Shown: positions 30,607 through 43,207, numbered from the stretch's first letter. The stretch: DNA of 64,000 bases from Pseudorasbora parva (GCF_024679245.1 NC_090183.1:18850207-18914206), one strand, 5' to 3'. The notes: generated from the letters alone by a model not told the origin. Numbers and translations: made by a program.

Positions 30607-31290
30607 AGGAGTGTAACGATACGCGTATTCGTATTGAACCGTTCGGTACGAGGCTTTCGGTTCGGTACGCGGTACGCATTATGTACCGAACGGTTCTTGG
30701 ACTAATTAATTAGATTTGGAAAATAAAAAAGTGTGTGAAATATAATAATATGCGTTCAACAAGGTAGCCCAATAACCAAAACGACATAACAGGCAATGCC
30801 CCTGACACCTCCGAAGTGAAAAAAAAAAAAAACACCAAATATGTTTTAGGCTGCTCAGTCAGGTGCTCGCTTACTCAGTAGGCTACGCGCTGAATGCTCG
30901 TGGCAAAATGGCAATTGCGTTTAACAAACCAGAAATAGAAGATCCTCCAATAACCAACAGGTCTGGTGTTTGGGTGAACTTTGGATTCTTGGTAAGCTAT
31001 GATGGTGTTGGCAAGATTGATGGATTAAAAAACAACGGTATGTCGCATTTGCTGATGGTACAGCAGCGGGAATAATTCATGTCATGTCAATCAAAGCCGA
31101 CAACAAGACGATCTTGTTGTCTTTACGCCGACAACAAGACGATAAAGAGGAGAAACAGCCACAAACTATCCCACAAACTATCCCCGCAGCATTTAGACAG
31201 ACATTTCCAACTTATTCATATGGCAAAAGACATCACCGCGGCGAGTGGTCCATTTATAGCCGCGGATATGAGACCTAACCCCGTTTCACA
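30607..31290 (+). mobile_element. Left part of a decayed hAT with BED-finger transposase start
   Basis: The terminus at 30607 (TAGGAGTGTAACGATACG) is hAT-like and is followed by inverted GTTCGGTACG words. From 30900 the plus strand encodes RSGVWVNFGFLVSYDG in one frame and then KTTVCRIC in another, together the start of a BED zinc finger. Near 31200 are PAAFRQTFP and, frame-shifted, KDITAA and FIAADMRP, as in ZBED-like hAT transposases. The right part and catalytic core are missing. Confidence 0.6.
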
Positions 31291-32051
31291 CATACTCCGT
31301 CTGCAGTGCGTGTGCGGTGCGTATTTTTTTCCGTACCCATGTTAACGGATGACAGCTTTCAAACTGCACGCGGGTGCTGTCCGTCAGTCTGTTCCAGGAG
31401 CGTTGCGTCTGCAGCAGTGCACGGATCGTTTTCGTACCGAGTCTATTTTTTGCTGCGCTGCGTTGCTGCATTAAAGTGGTAGAACATTGTTCGCATTAAA
31501 ATAACATGTACTGACGCGAAAATCTAGTAATTTCACCACAGATGCATCTCATTTAAAATATACTCTTGTTTCAAAGTCAACACATGGCTTTTTTTTTTCT
31601 CAAGTAAAGCAACAAAAAGACACCTTACCTGGCATTTAGGTTAAAAAAAATGTGCCATAATGGAGAGCACTCGTACTTTCTTGGAGGTGAAAAGCGAAGT
31701 TCTTTTTGACCTGCAGGATTTCTTTTAAAAGGGTGTAAAAACGAAAGTAAAGACTAGAGTCGGCTGTTTTTGAATAGACTATTGTAAGTTTCTAATTTAA
31801 AATGTTTGTGATTTAAGGCTATAAACTATGTTTAAATGTTTTGCCACTTGTGTGAGCTAAATCTAAAGTATATAAATATGGATAAATTAATTTAATAAAA
31901 TGTTGTTTAAATGTAGTAGGCTTCGTAACCTGACTTCTATTAAAGAGTAAACAAAGAAAATTGGAATTCTGACGAGGCATGTTCAGTAAAAACTTTTGGA
32001 TTTTAAATAAAAATAATGAATAAATGCTGTGTTTGTGATATGCAACAGCGG

Positions 32052-32197
32052 ATCAGTTGCGGACTGCAAACGCAGCATATGTAAAGCACTACAGGGTGTG
32101 GGGCTCCTGCAACGCACACGCAACGTTGCAGGAGCGTTGCAGGAGCCCCACACCCTGTAGTGCTTTACATATGCTGCGTTTGCAGTCCGCAACTGAT
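32052..32197. repeat. Perfect 64-bp inverted repeat with 18-nt loop
   Basis: 32052-32115 and 32134-32197 are exact reverse complements over 64 bp. The loop (32116-32133) itself contains GCAACGTTGC, a palindrome. The arms include GGACTGCAAACGCAG and GTGTGGGGCTCC. Short frames across the hairpin read the same text in opposite directions and are not genes. Confidence 0.95.
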
Positions 32198-33134
32198 TGT
32201 TGCGGACTGTTGCGCAACTGATTGTGCGTTGCGCAACACGCACCGCACACGCTAATGTAAAGAGCTAATGTGTTATTCCTGTAACTACATAGAAGATGGG
32301 CAAAATCATACAACAACAAAAAATCATACTTTGTTAGTGTAATGGCCATTATTTGTGTACGTGTTTTCCCCTTTTTGCGTTAATTGGTGCTGGTCACCTG
32401 TGTATAAATTCATGCCTTGTGTTTTTAAGAGTCAGTTCTGTGAGAGGGCAGGTCTTAAAAATTAAATGATTGATTTTATTTCTCGAACTCCTTTTCATAT
32501 TTTTAAGACATTTGAAATTGTCTGTTATCTAACCTTCTGTTGAAGCTGGTGGAGGAAACTTAAAAAATAAAATAAAACATTATGAACTGAAAAATATTAA
32601 TGATGCTGTTATTAAAAAATAATTTTACAGCGTATTAACACCTAATTACATTTTAATGACAAATTAAACTTGTGCCACTAAAAAAAAATATATGACATTA
32701 TAATGGCCTCAGTCAACATCAAAACCAACCACATGACAGTTTAAGGTTAACCCTATAAGCTAAGTAAGTTTCTTAAATTTGATAATCTGTTATGTCATGT
32801 TTATGACAGGTTATGTTGTCTTGGTAATGTCAAGTTGTCATGACAAAGACACTGACAGGTTATGATGTATTGGTTTATGTCAAGTTGTCATAACAAAGAC
32901 AACTCCGAAATGTCATCATTGCATTAAAAATGACATTATTAAGCGAATGACACTTAATGACAGTTGTCATAACATGCATAAAAACCTCCTTCATATTCAT
33001 GGCACGTGTCATGTCATGATTATGAAGGTGTCATGTCAGTCTTATGCACACCCCTTCAAGTAAAGTGTTACCATTGAACACCAATCAGCCAACCACAAAT
33101 AGTCCTCAGTTAGGTCATTTTGAGAACTTTGCAA

Positions 33135-33213
<79 letters not shown>
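33135..33213. repeat. (AG)n microsatellite
   Basis: About 78 bp of uninterrupted AG dinucleotides, just outside the right end of the long-TIR element. The frame crossing it (Arg-Glu repeats) is an artefact. Confidence 0.95.
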
Positions 33214-33216
<3 letters not shown>

Positions 33217-35254
33217 GCTTTTAAGACTCAACTACTCAACTCATATTTTCTTGCATTGTATTTTAAGTGTGCTGTTGGTTTAATATAGATGTGTGTGTGT
33301 GTGCGATTGTAACACGATTCTTCTCTGCCAGTGTAAACTTATTAAACATATTTATACTTAAATCACAACTAACGTAGGGCTTATTGCATACACTGCATAT
33401 ATTTAAAAATGAGTTTTAGTGCATATATAATAATTTAACACGTATTTATTCATGCGTAATTTGAACAGGTAAGCATGAATAAATAACCTTAAACATTATT
33501 TAACTTTAAATATACAGTTTAATGGTATTGATTGTGGATTTTTTTTAAATATGCTTTCAGTGCATTGTTAATTTGTTACAATGACAATTTTGAGCATAAG
33601 TTTAAAATATACAAAAAATATATTTTAAACTAATGTTTAAAAAAGAACACTTTACAAAAGTACACTGAACTTTCATTTAAAGTATATTTTTCTAAAATAT
33701 ATTTTTAGAAAATATACTAAAATACAATTATTTTAAAGTGTGTTAAAAGTTATATTGTGAAAATATGATGCTAATATACTTTTAATATATTTAAAGATGG
33801 TACAATTTTTGTACGTATATTTCCAATATACTATTGGAAAAGAGAATATATTTGAAATACAATAAAGTATACTTTTTTTTTCACCAGGGCATAGATATGT
33901 ATGGTCAATAGGCTACTGCCGACGTTGTCTTTGCTGTATCAGTAGGCTATATATTTATGTTTAACATGAAGTATAGGGCTTCCCTGTACATCAATAGCAG
34001 CAGCACTGCGTCAGACACGCTTATGGTGTGTAAAAACAGAGAAAACGCCATGCAGCCGCCCCGCAGCTGACACGCAACAGAAACGCCACGCTTGCAGTGT
34101 GTCTCTGGCCTCAGTGGTTTATGCAACCTTATTTTAAACTAGACACTTTAAATTTTGTTACCCAAGAGTCATAATAGCTCAAAGTAGTATGTGAACAAAG
34201 TAAAACAAAGGGAAATATGCATGTAAGTGACTTAAGTTTTTTTTTTTTTCTTAGGGAAAAATGTATGAGATTTTAATGTTAAGGCCCTAAAAATAACTTA
34301 AATATAAAGCTGAATGTCTGATCATGTTTTGATTCAAATTTGAGGATGATTTTCTCAAATATGTAGCTTCTGTAAGATTTTATGTCAAAAAAGACTAAAC
34401 ATTTATATCAGAATATTTGTAATTGTAAAGAGTATTTTTTTTATTATTAAAATAAATCTGCAATAAACTGCTAATTATAATGCATTTACAGTTCCTGAAA
34501 AACTAAAGCAACTATTTACACAATTTACAGAGTGTAAAAAACTCCTTTAGTTGATAAAAACAGTCTGTCATAGAGTCTGCGCACTGTGAAATAGGTGTGT
34601 GTGCAAAAACTGGCAGGCTGTGCTGGTGCCATGGAGAAGTGCCAAGCACAAGGTATATTTATCCCATGCTTACAACATAGCTTACAAACACTGCGCAAAA
34701 TAATGTATTTTGATTCGTTGCTACGTCCATCAATCAAACCTTTGCTGGCTAGGCATTGACTGGCTTTATCCAACGAAAATCATGGGCGCTTTGACTGAAA
34801 GAATGATATTTCATTGAAAATGGACATTGATTACTCTAACTCAAATAGCTTATGCAAACAACAAAGAATTGTTTGTTTGTTTTTTGTTCCTTATTTTTTC
34901 ATTGTTTTGGATAAAAAAGTGGGCTGCATTTTGAAGAGTGGACTTTTACACGGACATGTATGCTGATGTTTCTTGTATTTGTCTGATCTGATTGAACGAA
35001 AGGAGATGAAAGATGAGTACCGTGTTTATTATGCTAATGTTTAAATATCTAGTGCTTCAGCATTTTATTTAACCCTTTACTCTCTGGTGTATTTATTTCA
35101 AAAATGAGTTCAGACCATGAATCTTGAGTGTTTTAGCTTTCAAATGATGCATAGTTTGTGATAGTTGATTGAATAGTTAATATAAAAAAAAGTAAATAAA
35201 AGTAAAGACACGCCCACTTGCATCAATCTCCCCGTCCACGAGCCGATGCGGGTT
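33214..35254. other. No gene; AT-rich, short palindromes
   Basis: 33560-33880 is rich in TATATTTTAAA-type inverted words, ending AAGTATACTTTTTTTTTCACC, a common fish repeat end. The rest (to 35254) is AT-rich with no recognised coding. A short frame on the minus strand at 34525-34773 has no family hallmarks. Confidence 0.4.
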
Positions 35255-35306
35255 AACAGGTTAAATGATCTAGATCAACAACATCTATTTGCGACCCAGT
35301 ACCGAC

Positions 35307-35853
35307 TGTAGCTCTCTCCACAGCAACACAGACACAGGTTGGTTCTTTGAAACGGGCGTTTTAATTCTTTGGCTCATCTTTACGCCGTGAGAACTGTATT
35401 TGTAAATGAGCATAGCACAAACATATCAGAAAATTATACAATACATAGTCTTAAAGGAAAAGAGATACAAATTATGCTTACAAAACACTTAACAAGTGAA
35501 ACAAATACCTCGTTGGCTGCTTGTTATGAAAAGAGATCCTTGAGTCTTTCGTTTTGCTCTTTACAGTCCGTATGACTTGTGAAAACACTCCTTTTAAACT
35601 TAATGCAACTTGCAGAGCCTCGTGAGCGTCTGCTCATCGTCAGTCCATCAGGGGGCAACGCAGTTCATCATTTCCGCAATAGTGACGCATTATCGCGAGC
35701 CTTACGTCTTAAAGAGCCATGAATGTATTTATCACATACATCACAATTGTAAACTGTACCTCAGATAGGTGAATACATGAAATAAATCAAAAACATGAAA
35801 TTATGAATGAATTATGAAACAAATACACATAACTTTGCACAACAGCACTTACA
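35307..35853 (-). repeat. BEL/Pao 3' LTR
   Basis: 547 bp, starting TGTAGCTC and ending CTTACA on the plus strand (TG...CA on both strands). Same length as 51602-52148, with a constant offset of 16295 and no difference that I could find on reading both. Confidence 0.92.
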
Positions 35854-35965
35854 CTCCCACCAAAATCACTAATTTGCTCAAAATGTAGGATTTTCCTTAG
35901 AACAAATAATGTGAAAAGAATATGATAAATGTACTTTAGCCCTAAGTGAGTGTTGTGTATGTGAC

Positions 35966-38665
35966 TTATTTGGATTCAAGTAAAGTAACTAACTTGTGAA
36001 TAGGCCTTTCTAGGTAAACTAGTCTAGTCTGTGGTTTTCCCTTAACAAATGTAATGTCACTGACTAGTAGCTTCACCTTTCGCACAATGCCATCTGAACT
36101 AGGGTGAACTTCAACAACTCTGGCGAGCTTCCATTCATTTCTTTGAGCGTTGTCATCTTGTAGAATTACAATGTCGTCTACTTGTGAATTTCGAGATGTC
36201 TTCTGCCATTTTTGACGTTGTTGGAGATTCAGCAGATATTCACGTTTCCACCTTTGCCAGAATTCATTTGCCAAGAACTGCACTCTTCTCCATCTTTTAC
36301 GTAGATAGAGGTCTTCTTTGCCAAACTGTCCTGGAGGAGGCAGAATGACTGCAGATTTCATGGTTAATATGTGATTGGGAGTGAGTGGTTCTGGACCGGT
36401 AGGATCGTGAAGATGCTCAACACTAAGTGGTCTGCTGTTGATTATGGCCATTGTCTCGTAAAGGAATGTCCTCAAGGTTGTGGTATCAAGTCTACTTGCA
36501 GACTTGTCAAGCATGGCAGTCAAGATGCTTCGGATCGTTCGAATATGGCGCTCCCAGACTCCGCCCATGTGGCTTGCTGAGGGAACATTCACTACAAATT
36601 CACAACTGATTGCTCGCAGACGTTCTTGATCCATCCCCTTGAGCAACTCAGAAAACTCTCTTCTAGCGCCCATGAAATTAGTTCCCTGATCACATCTTAG
36701 CTGGCGTACAGGTCCTCTGATGGCTATGAACACACGAAGCGCATTCATGAAAGCGTCTGTTGTCAGATCATCTAATGTCTCTATGTGTACAGCTCTGGAG
36801 CACAAGCAGGTAAACAGCAATCCGTATCGCTTTAATTCCTTCCTTCCTTCCTTTACAATGAATGGGCCAAAACAATCTATGCCACAGAAAGTAAATGGAG
36901 GTGATGTCTCGGTTCTCTCTTCCGGTAGATCCGCCATTCGTTGAACCTCAGTTGCTCTTCTGTACCTTCTGCATTTTACACACTTGTAGATGTGCGAAGA
37001 AACCAAATTCCCACATCCTAAGATCCATATTCCGTTTGCACGCAACTCATTCATTGTCATGCCTCTTCCTTGGTGGTGTACACGCTCATGATGATGTTTG
37101 ACGAGCAAGGCTGACAAGTGAGATTTCTTCGGAAGTATTACAGGATACTTTACATCATGATGCAAAGATGATTGTGCTAGCCGTCCTCCCACCCTGAGGA
37201 CACCATTATGGTCCAAGAAGGCACTTAACCGACGTAAATTGCTGTGCTTGTTCAGGGTACTTTCTTTCTGGAGCTTAATCTTTTGGATATCTTCAGTGAA
37301 GGTGTCTTCTTGCACCAGCTTGATGATGGTGATTTCTGCTTCTTTTCTTTCTTCAAGAGTAGTTGCTTTATTCGTTCTTAACTGAACTCTCTTAAACTCT
37401 CTGATGAACCTCTTGAGCCTGGCTACACCCCTCACTGCCCTGGACCAGTCTGAGAATTTAATAAAGCGGTTCACCATTGAATTCACTTCCTTTGTCTTGA
37501 CTGTGCAAATGTGGGCTTTCCGAAGCTCAGGGTCAGTTATTTCTATTTCTCCCACCGTTTCTTCCTTGTGTGGGAGATTTATCTGCCACAGAAAGTCGGG
37601 TCCCTTCAGCCAGTTAGACTCTTTCAGCCGAATGGCACTCAGCCCCCTTGAGGCATGGTCAGCAGGGTTGTTTTCAGAGCTGACATGACGCCATTGTTCA
37701 GGATGTGTACTGGATTTTATACGTTGAATTCGGTTGGCCACAAACGTGTGAAATCTTTTGGCATCGTTATTCACATAGCCAATGACCACCATCGAATCAG
37801 TCCAGTAATACTCTTGAAGGTTTTCAACTTCAAGTTCCCTTCTGATGACGTCACCATTACGGACTGAAGTCACAGCTGAGGATAATTCGAGCCTAGGGAT
37901 AGTCGTTAGCTTGGTAGGGGCTACTCTCGCTTTCCCCATGACGAGTGAGCAACTAACCTGCCCTGATTCACTTACTGCACGGAGATACGAACATGCACCA
38001 TATCCATTGAAACTTGCATCTGAAAAATTGTGAAGCTCGGACAGCACAACCTTGTCGAAGTTTGATGGATGGTAGCTTCTTGGGATCTTCAGGACTGCCA
38101 ATGCTGGTAAGTCTCTGAGCCATGACTCCCATTGTGGCAGAATGTGCTCGGGTAGATCTTCATCCCAGCTGACCTTTTCCCTGCATAGCGCCTGAAGTAT
38201 CTGTTTGCCAACTAGCAAGAATGGAGCAACAAATCCTAGTGGATCATAGACAGAGGCTACTGTTGAGAGAACTCCTCTCCTTGTCAGTGGATTTTTCCTG
38301 ACTACAACCCTGAACTGGAATTCATCTGCTTCGACACACCACTGAACTCCAAGTGCTCGCTCGATGTGAAGTTCTCCTAAAGCCATGTCTAGATCTTTAG
38401 TTTCAGCACATTCTTCAGGAGGTATTGTGGCAGTTACTTCCTTGTTATTCGACACAAATTTGTGTAGTCTGAGATTTCCTGTTTTGCATAAGGCTCTTGC
38501 CTCCTTCACAAGATGCACAGCTTCAGCAGGTGACCATACACTTGTTAAGCCATCATCGACGTAAAAGCTTCTCTGGATAAACTTGATGGACTCTTCACTG
38601 AACTTTCCATGACCCTGTGATGCCAGATATTTGAACCCAAAGTTGGAGCAGCCGGGGGATGAAGC
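35966..38665 (-). pseudogene. BEL/Pao pol, 3' half: end of RT, RNase H, integrase
   Basis: Continuous minus-strand frame from the insertion point. It starts SSPGCSNFGFKYLAS, then has RSFYVDDGLTSV (the RT catalytic YVDD box, near 38555-38570), the palm/thumb region, and RNase H beginning HNFSDASFNGYGA. The integrase has a zinc-binding HHERVHHQ...CVKC segment (about 36967-37102) and catalytic D in GIDCFGPF, D in RCDQGTNF and E in WERHIRTIRS. The tail (about 36050-36330) is the conserved BEL C-terminal domain. No stop or frameshift occurs before the stop at 35966. The half lacks its own start because the RT is divided by the transposon. Confidence 0.9.
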
Positions 38666-38679
38666 CCCAGATAGCAGAC

Positions 38680-38990
38680 AAACAGTGAATCAGCGTTGAA
38701 TCAATGTTAAGGCATCAACTAAAATATCATTGAATCAATGTTGAGATGTCAATGTTGAGAATGTTGATTTTTTATCAGGTTTGCACCCTGAAATAATGTT
38801 ATTTCAACGATGAAAAATAGATCAAGATGGGCTTAAAATCAATAGTTTTTCAACTAAAATTAAACCACTTATTTAAGTGAATCAATGTTGAATCAATGTT
38901 AATGCATCAATCAAAATATCATTGAATCAATATTGAAATATAACATTGATTTTTCATCAGGTTTGCACCGTGAAATAATGTTATTTCAAC
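38680..38990. repeat. Subterminal TTGAATCAATGTTGA-type repeats, left
   Basis: The words GTGAATCAATGTTGAATCAA and CATCAGGTTTGCACC recur about 190 bp apart (38750-38810 and 38930-38990), making a diverged two-copy tandem. Inverted counterparts (CAACATTGATCCAATATTA) lie at 47310-47470. Such arrays often serve as transposase binding regions. Confidence 0.6.
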
Positions 38991-39322
38991 AATGAAAAAT
39001 AGATCAATCTTGCTTTATGTACAGCAGGATTCTATGCCAGTTAATTTGTCTCTTTATTTTATTCATTTTAATCAGAGACCATGTGTGGCTGCAGTCGATA
39101 TGATTTTGCATCAAAAAGTCACTCAAAGTAAACAACATCCTTCAGTTTACATGCAAATGTATTTATTTATGCCCCCACAGTTACAACAGGAAATCTCACA
39201 TTGACTTAAAACAATTACATCTGAATTTATGACACAAATGAGAAGAGCCTGGAAAAACATGACCACGTGCATCTGCAAAATGGAAGTAAATACAAATGTA
39301 AACTTGCCAATAAATACAGAAA

Positions 39323-39495
39323 TTACACAGTACTACTGAAAGAGAGAAGGTAGAAGAAAGAATAAAATACTCCAAACTCAGGGGGTTCCACCATGAGCAA
39401 TGCCCCGAAGCCTTTCAGGTTGTAATGGAGCCAGTTATGCACCGTCCCAGCAAAGATAAACTCTGATGCCTCCTTTTTATCAGCATTCACAGCAT
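39323..39495 (-). pseudogene. Exon-like coding fragment of unknown origin
   Basis: Minus-strand open stretch of 57 codons, GC-richer than its surroundings. It begins after a good splice acceptor (TTCTTGTTGTTTTAG) and ends at TAA. It reads DAVNADKKEASEFIFAG then TVHNWLHYNLKGFGALLM and VEPPEFG. I do not recognise the family. It could be the last exon of a transposon gene or a captured host exon. No upstream partner exon was found in the element. Confidence 0.35.
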
Positions 39496-40003
39496 CTAAA
39501 ACAACAAGAAGTTAGTAAATATTTGGAAATGTGATTAATTATACATTACAAATATAGCCTACTACAAAATGAAGTGAAACTTGAAATTTTATCAAAATCT
39601 TGATATCCCAGTTAAAACGGTAACATTAAATTCAGGACTATTTAATGCATTTTAAAATAGACTTTAGAGGACCTGCAGACACACAATGAATGAAAAAGCA
39701 AAGTGACTATATCCGGTGTTTTATCTAATAATATTATTGTATTTAATAGTACATAAATAAAGTGTGAAAATGAAACAAGTAAATGAATGACTAAATAGCT
39801 AAATTAAGAAAATAAAAGAGGAGCTGTATAGGCTACATGGTGGTTTGGAAGAGATTTTTTTTTTCATTTACAACACGAACTGGAGGGACAACTGTTTACT
39901 AAATTTCTGTAGTTTGATATAGCTGCCTAAAGAACTTAAAGATCTCACTCTTTTCTTGCTGCATTAAAGATTAAACTGTAGCTAATGATGTAATTGTGAT
40001 CTG

Positions 40004-40115
40004 CTCTCGTGATGATATCGTACAGCTGAAGCTGAACTAATTGTATTTCCCCTCACCGCGCTAACAGGTCAATCAGTTCTAGTTCTGCTTCAGCTGTGAG
40101 ATACTCTCACGAGTG
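40004..40115. repeat. Imperfect palindrome (arms about 45 bp)
   Basis: CTCTCGTGATGATATCG with AGCTGAAGCTGAACTAATTG on the left faces CAATCAGTTCTAGTTCTGC and TTCAGCTGTGAGATACTCTC on the right. The arms pair with several mismatches and small indels. Confidence 0.6.
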
Positions 40116-40196
40116 GCGAACACAATTACTGACAAGCCAGAAATTCATCTAACCTTCCGATCGCCTCTCGTTTATACACTGGACAATATAGGATGA

Positions 40197-40402
40197 TTCT
40201 AAATGATTCATCTGTGTGTGCAACGAGTAAGATACGTTTGTGGATCCGCGCCGCGCATTCATTGACTTGTGAGTCGATCCTATATGGCCTCAAAATCCAA
40301 ATGAATCAAATAGGATCTACTCACAAGTCAATGACTGCATGTGCAGGACCGTTTCCACAGATGCACATTTTACTCGCACAGATGAATTATCTTAATACTA
40401 AA
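40197..40402. repeat. Imperfect palindrome (arms about 95 bp)
   Basis: The left arm contains GATTCATCTGTG, CATTGACTTGTGAGT and GATCCTAT; the right arm has their reverse complements (ATAGGATCTACTCACAAGTC, CACAGATGAATT). The centre is near 40295. It lies about 80 bp from the previous palindrome; together they form a strong fold-back region. Confidence 0.65.
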
Positions 40403-41399
40403 ATCATCTCATAAAATAGATGAACACCTCACAACAAACAACGCACGACAAAAAAAAAGTTGCACGAGTCAGAATTCGGACGCAATTCACAGTATATATG
40501 CCAATCTTAAGAAAAAAAAAATGAATACAAATATGATATGGTTTGGTGAAAAACAAACTGAAACTCAATGTATTAAGATTACCCTGGCCGTTGGTTGTGT
40601 AACTTATGAGGGCGCTCATGTGACTATTATTAACATTGCAGTTCACTCTAACTCACTGAGGAGAAGCACACAAGTTGTAAAACATAAAGATGAATAAAAA
40701 CACTAAATTAAAATTGAGATGAATTTTATAATTATATTTTTGTAGGCCACTTACCTCTAAAAAAGATGGTCATTGTCCTGTGTCCCTTTTTCGCGATTGA
40801 AGTCTGTTCAGCTGCGCTTGCTTTGGTTGATTGGTGGATGTCTTTAAGGTGCATTACCGCCACCTGCTGGATTGGATTGTGGCGCATTCGATAGGGACAC
40901 ATATTCTAAATTCTTTATTAACTGTATTCTTTAGATAATGAAATACATGTACACTGTAAAAAAATTTTTTGCGATTTTGTTATTTCAACTATTTTTTTTC
41001 AGTAGAGATAACTAGATTGTCCAGACAACAAGGCATTTTAAGTTTTCTTGTCCTCAACTAGACTGAAAGTTAAGTGAACAAGTATAATTGTTGTTTTAAC
41101 TCAAAAACATATGTTGAAATAACTACACTAGATTTTCTGTTGAATGAACAAGTATAATTGTTGTTTTAACTTAAAAACATAAGTTGAACTGTTCTGGATT
41201 TTACTCCAATTATACTTTAGTCTATTTATTTAACTACAGTAAACTAAACTTAATCTACTATGTGCAGCTGATTTATATACAACACTCTAATTATATAGAT
41301 ATGAGCACATTTATTTAACTTACCGTATTTAATACGTACCATTCGACACCATATAAAACAAGTCTTAATTCAAGGAGTCAATGAGTAAAGAGTTTTTGT

Positions 41400-41630
41400 A
41401 TTAACACGGCTAGTGAAAACAGCGCCATCTGGCGGAGAGGATAATTATGTACATCCAGGAAATGCACGTGCTGTATGCGCGCGCCCCCGTATCCCCTCCC
41501 CCACCGACTGACAGACCAGACGCCATTTCCATTCAATCGCAATGCTGAGCAAATGAGTAGTGTTTACACCGGCATAGTGTTTTATCTCATTAACAGTATG
41601 AAGTTTATAACATTATATTGTGGTAGGATG

Positions 41631-41680
<50 letters not shown>

Positions 41681-42215
41681 GTGCGCACCTAAACTTAGAG
41701 ATATCTTCTTTGACTCGCGGTGCAGAGCGGAGGATAGAAACAGGCGACTTGAGGCGAGAGAACTTTTTTACAGGGAAATATTATAAAGTAAGTGTTTTAT
41801 CTCATTTACCATTTGTTTTTCATAATTTATTGATTTATACCAATATGTAACTTATATGCTGTGCGCGTTTAAAGGAGCCAAAACTTTTCTCTCAGGGGAC
41901 ATGACTCACCGTGTAGTGCAGACATGGAGTTTACTTTTAACCAAGATAACACAAAGTAAGTTACGTGTTTAACCTCATCTACAAAGTGCATTTATGACAT
42001 TATATTGTTTTATAATTATATTTGTGTGTGTGTGTGTGCGTGTGTGTGTTGTGCTCCCAGAGCCGTTGAAATACAGAGTTCCTAACGTTACACGCTTTTA
42101 CCTCGCGGGGTTCATGGAGCTCTCAACAACTCGCGCCGTCTATTTGTTCGAATGGTTGGAGGTGGACAGCAGTTTCACTATATTTGCTGCAATTTCTGGT
42201 AAATATTAACTTTAT
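41400..42215 (+). other. CpG-rich, exon-like region with several splice-donor matches
   Basis: GC- and CpG-richer than its surroundings. Candidate donors follow short open segments: AAAGTAAGTG near 41786, CAAAGTAAGTT near 41952 and CTGGTAAATATT near 42198; an acceptor-like CTCCCAG precedes 42061. Open text includes PKLRDIFFDSRCRAED (41689-41780). Two (TG)n tracts lie at 41635-41680 and 42023-42050. This may be a captured promoter and 5' exons. I do not recognise the source gene. Confidence 0.35.
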
Positions 42216-43106
42216 GAATTTAAATAATATCAAATTGTGAAATTTGAAGTATTTAGCCCTAATTAAATCACATTGAGTCATTGTACAGTGTAAACATTGC
42301 AACATGTTGTCAATAAGCCTATAAAATGTTTTTTTTTAAATGTTTTTATCTATTGCTCCTTGACAAGAAACTGAACTGGTTTACGAATCGGATGAAACTA
42401 CATCTCGCTTCACTGCATGGTCTCTCTCAGATCGCCATCAGATACAGATAAGTTTCATGAAACTCCTTGAAAATTATTAAATGTGAGTTTGAATCGATAC
42501 AGGTAAAATAAATAACTATTAAAGGGTAAGTTCACCCAAAAAGGAAAATTACCTCATGATTTACTCACCCTCAAGCCATACTAGGTGTATTCCAGACGAA
42601 TACAATCGGAGTTATATTTAAAAAAAATCTAAAGCATTATAAATGGCAGTGAATGGCAGTCCAAATTTTTAAGCCCAGAAAAAAGTGCATCCATCCATTA
42701 TAAAAGTAATCCACATGGCTCCAGGGGGGTTAATAAAGACATTCTGATGTGAATCGATGGGTTTGTGTAAAAAAAAAAAAAATCTATATTATAAATCTAT
42801 GTTATAATGTAAAATATGTAGCTTCTGGCGGGACGGCCTTCCGTATTAAAGTTACGGAAAAAGTGTAACTGGCACGGCGATGTCGTCGGACGTAGAGGGG
42901 AAGAAAAACGCAACTGGCGCAGCGACGGCATCGGACATGGTGTAAAAAAACGTAATTGCCGCGACGATGACGTCGGACGTGGCGTAAACCTTTTGAACTT
43001 CGAGAAGCATTACACTTATTTCGTAAGTTGAAGGCGGTCCGCCAGAAGTCCGCCAGAAGCCTTTATTAACCCCCCGTAGCCTTCTGGATTATTTTTATAA
43101 TGGATA

Positions 43107-43157
43107 CAGGGCTTGACATTAAGCATGTTCATGTGCTTGTCCGGAAAAAAGTTTGAT

Positions 43158-43207
<50 letters not shown>

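Larger units (their letters stand above)
28729..33072. mobile_element. DNA element with terminal inverted repeats over 300 bp (4344 bp)
   Basis: The left arm 28729-29055 and right arm 32757-33072 are close reverse complements, starting GGTAACACTTTAC and ending GTAAAGTGTTACC. Inverted similarity continues inward (29579-29700 against 32600-32756), but the left arm is split by a retroposon at 29056-29578. I find no target duplication, so superfamily is unassigned. It contains a 102-bp tandem repeat, a decayed hAT with a BED-finger start and a perfect hairpin. It has no transposase of its own. Confidence 0.72.

Noticed and set aside
31983..32349. Two overlapping minus-strand frames
   Set aside because: They cross the perfect hairpin and repeat the same words in reverse; no family similarity.
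33044..33283. Plus-strand frame with Arg-Glu repeats
   Set aside because: Produced by the (AG)n microsatellite at 33135-33213.
36371..38033. Plus-strand frames over BEL integrase and RNase H
   Set aside because: Antisense to a conserved 850-codon frame and lacking motifs.
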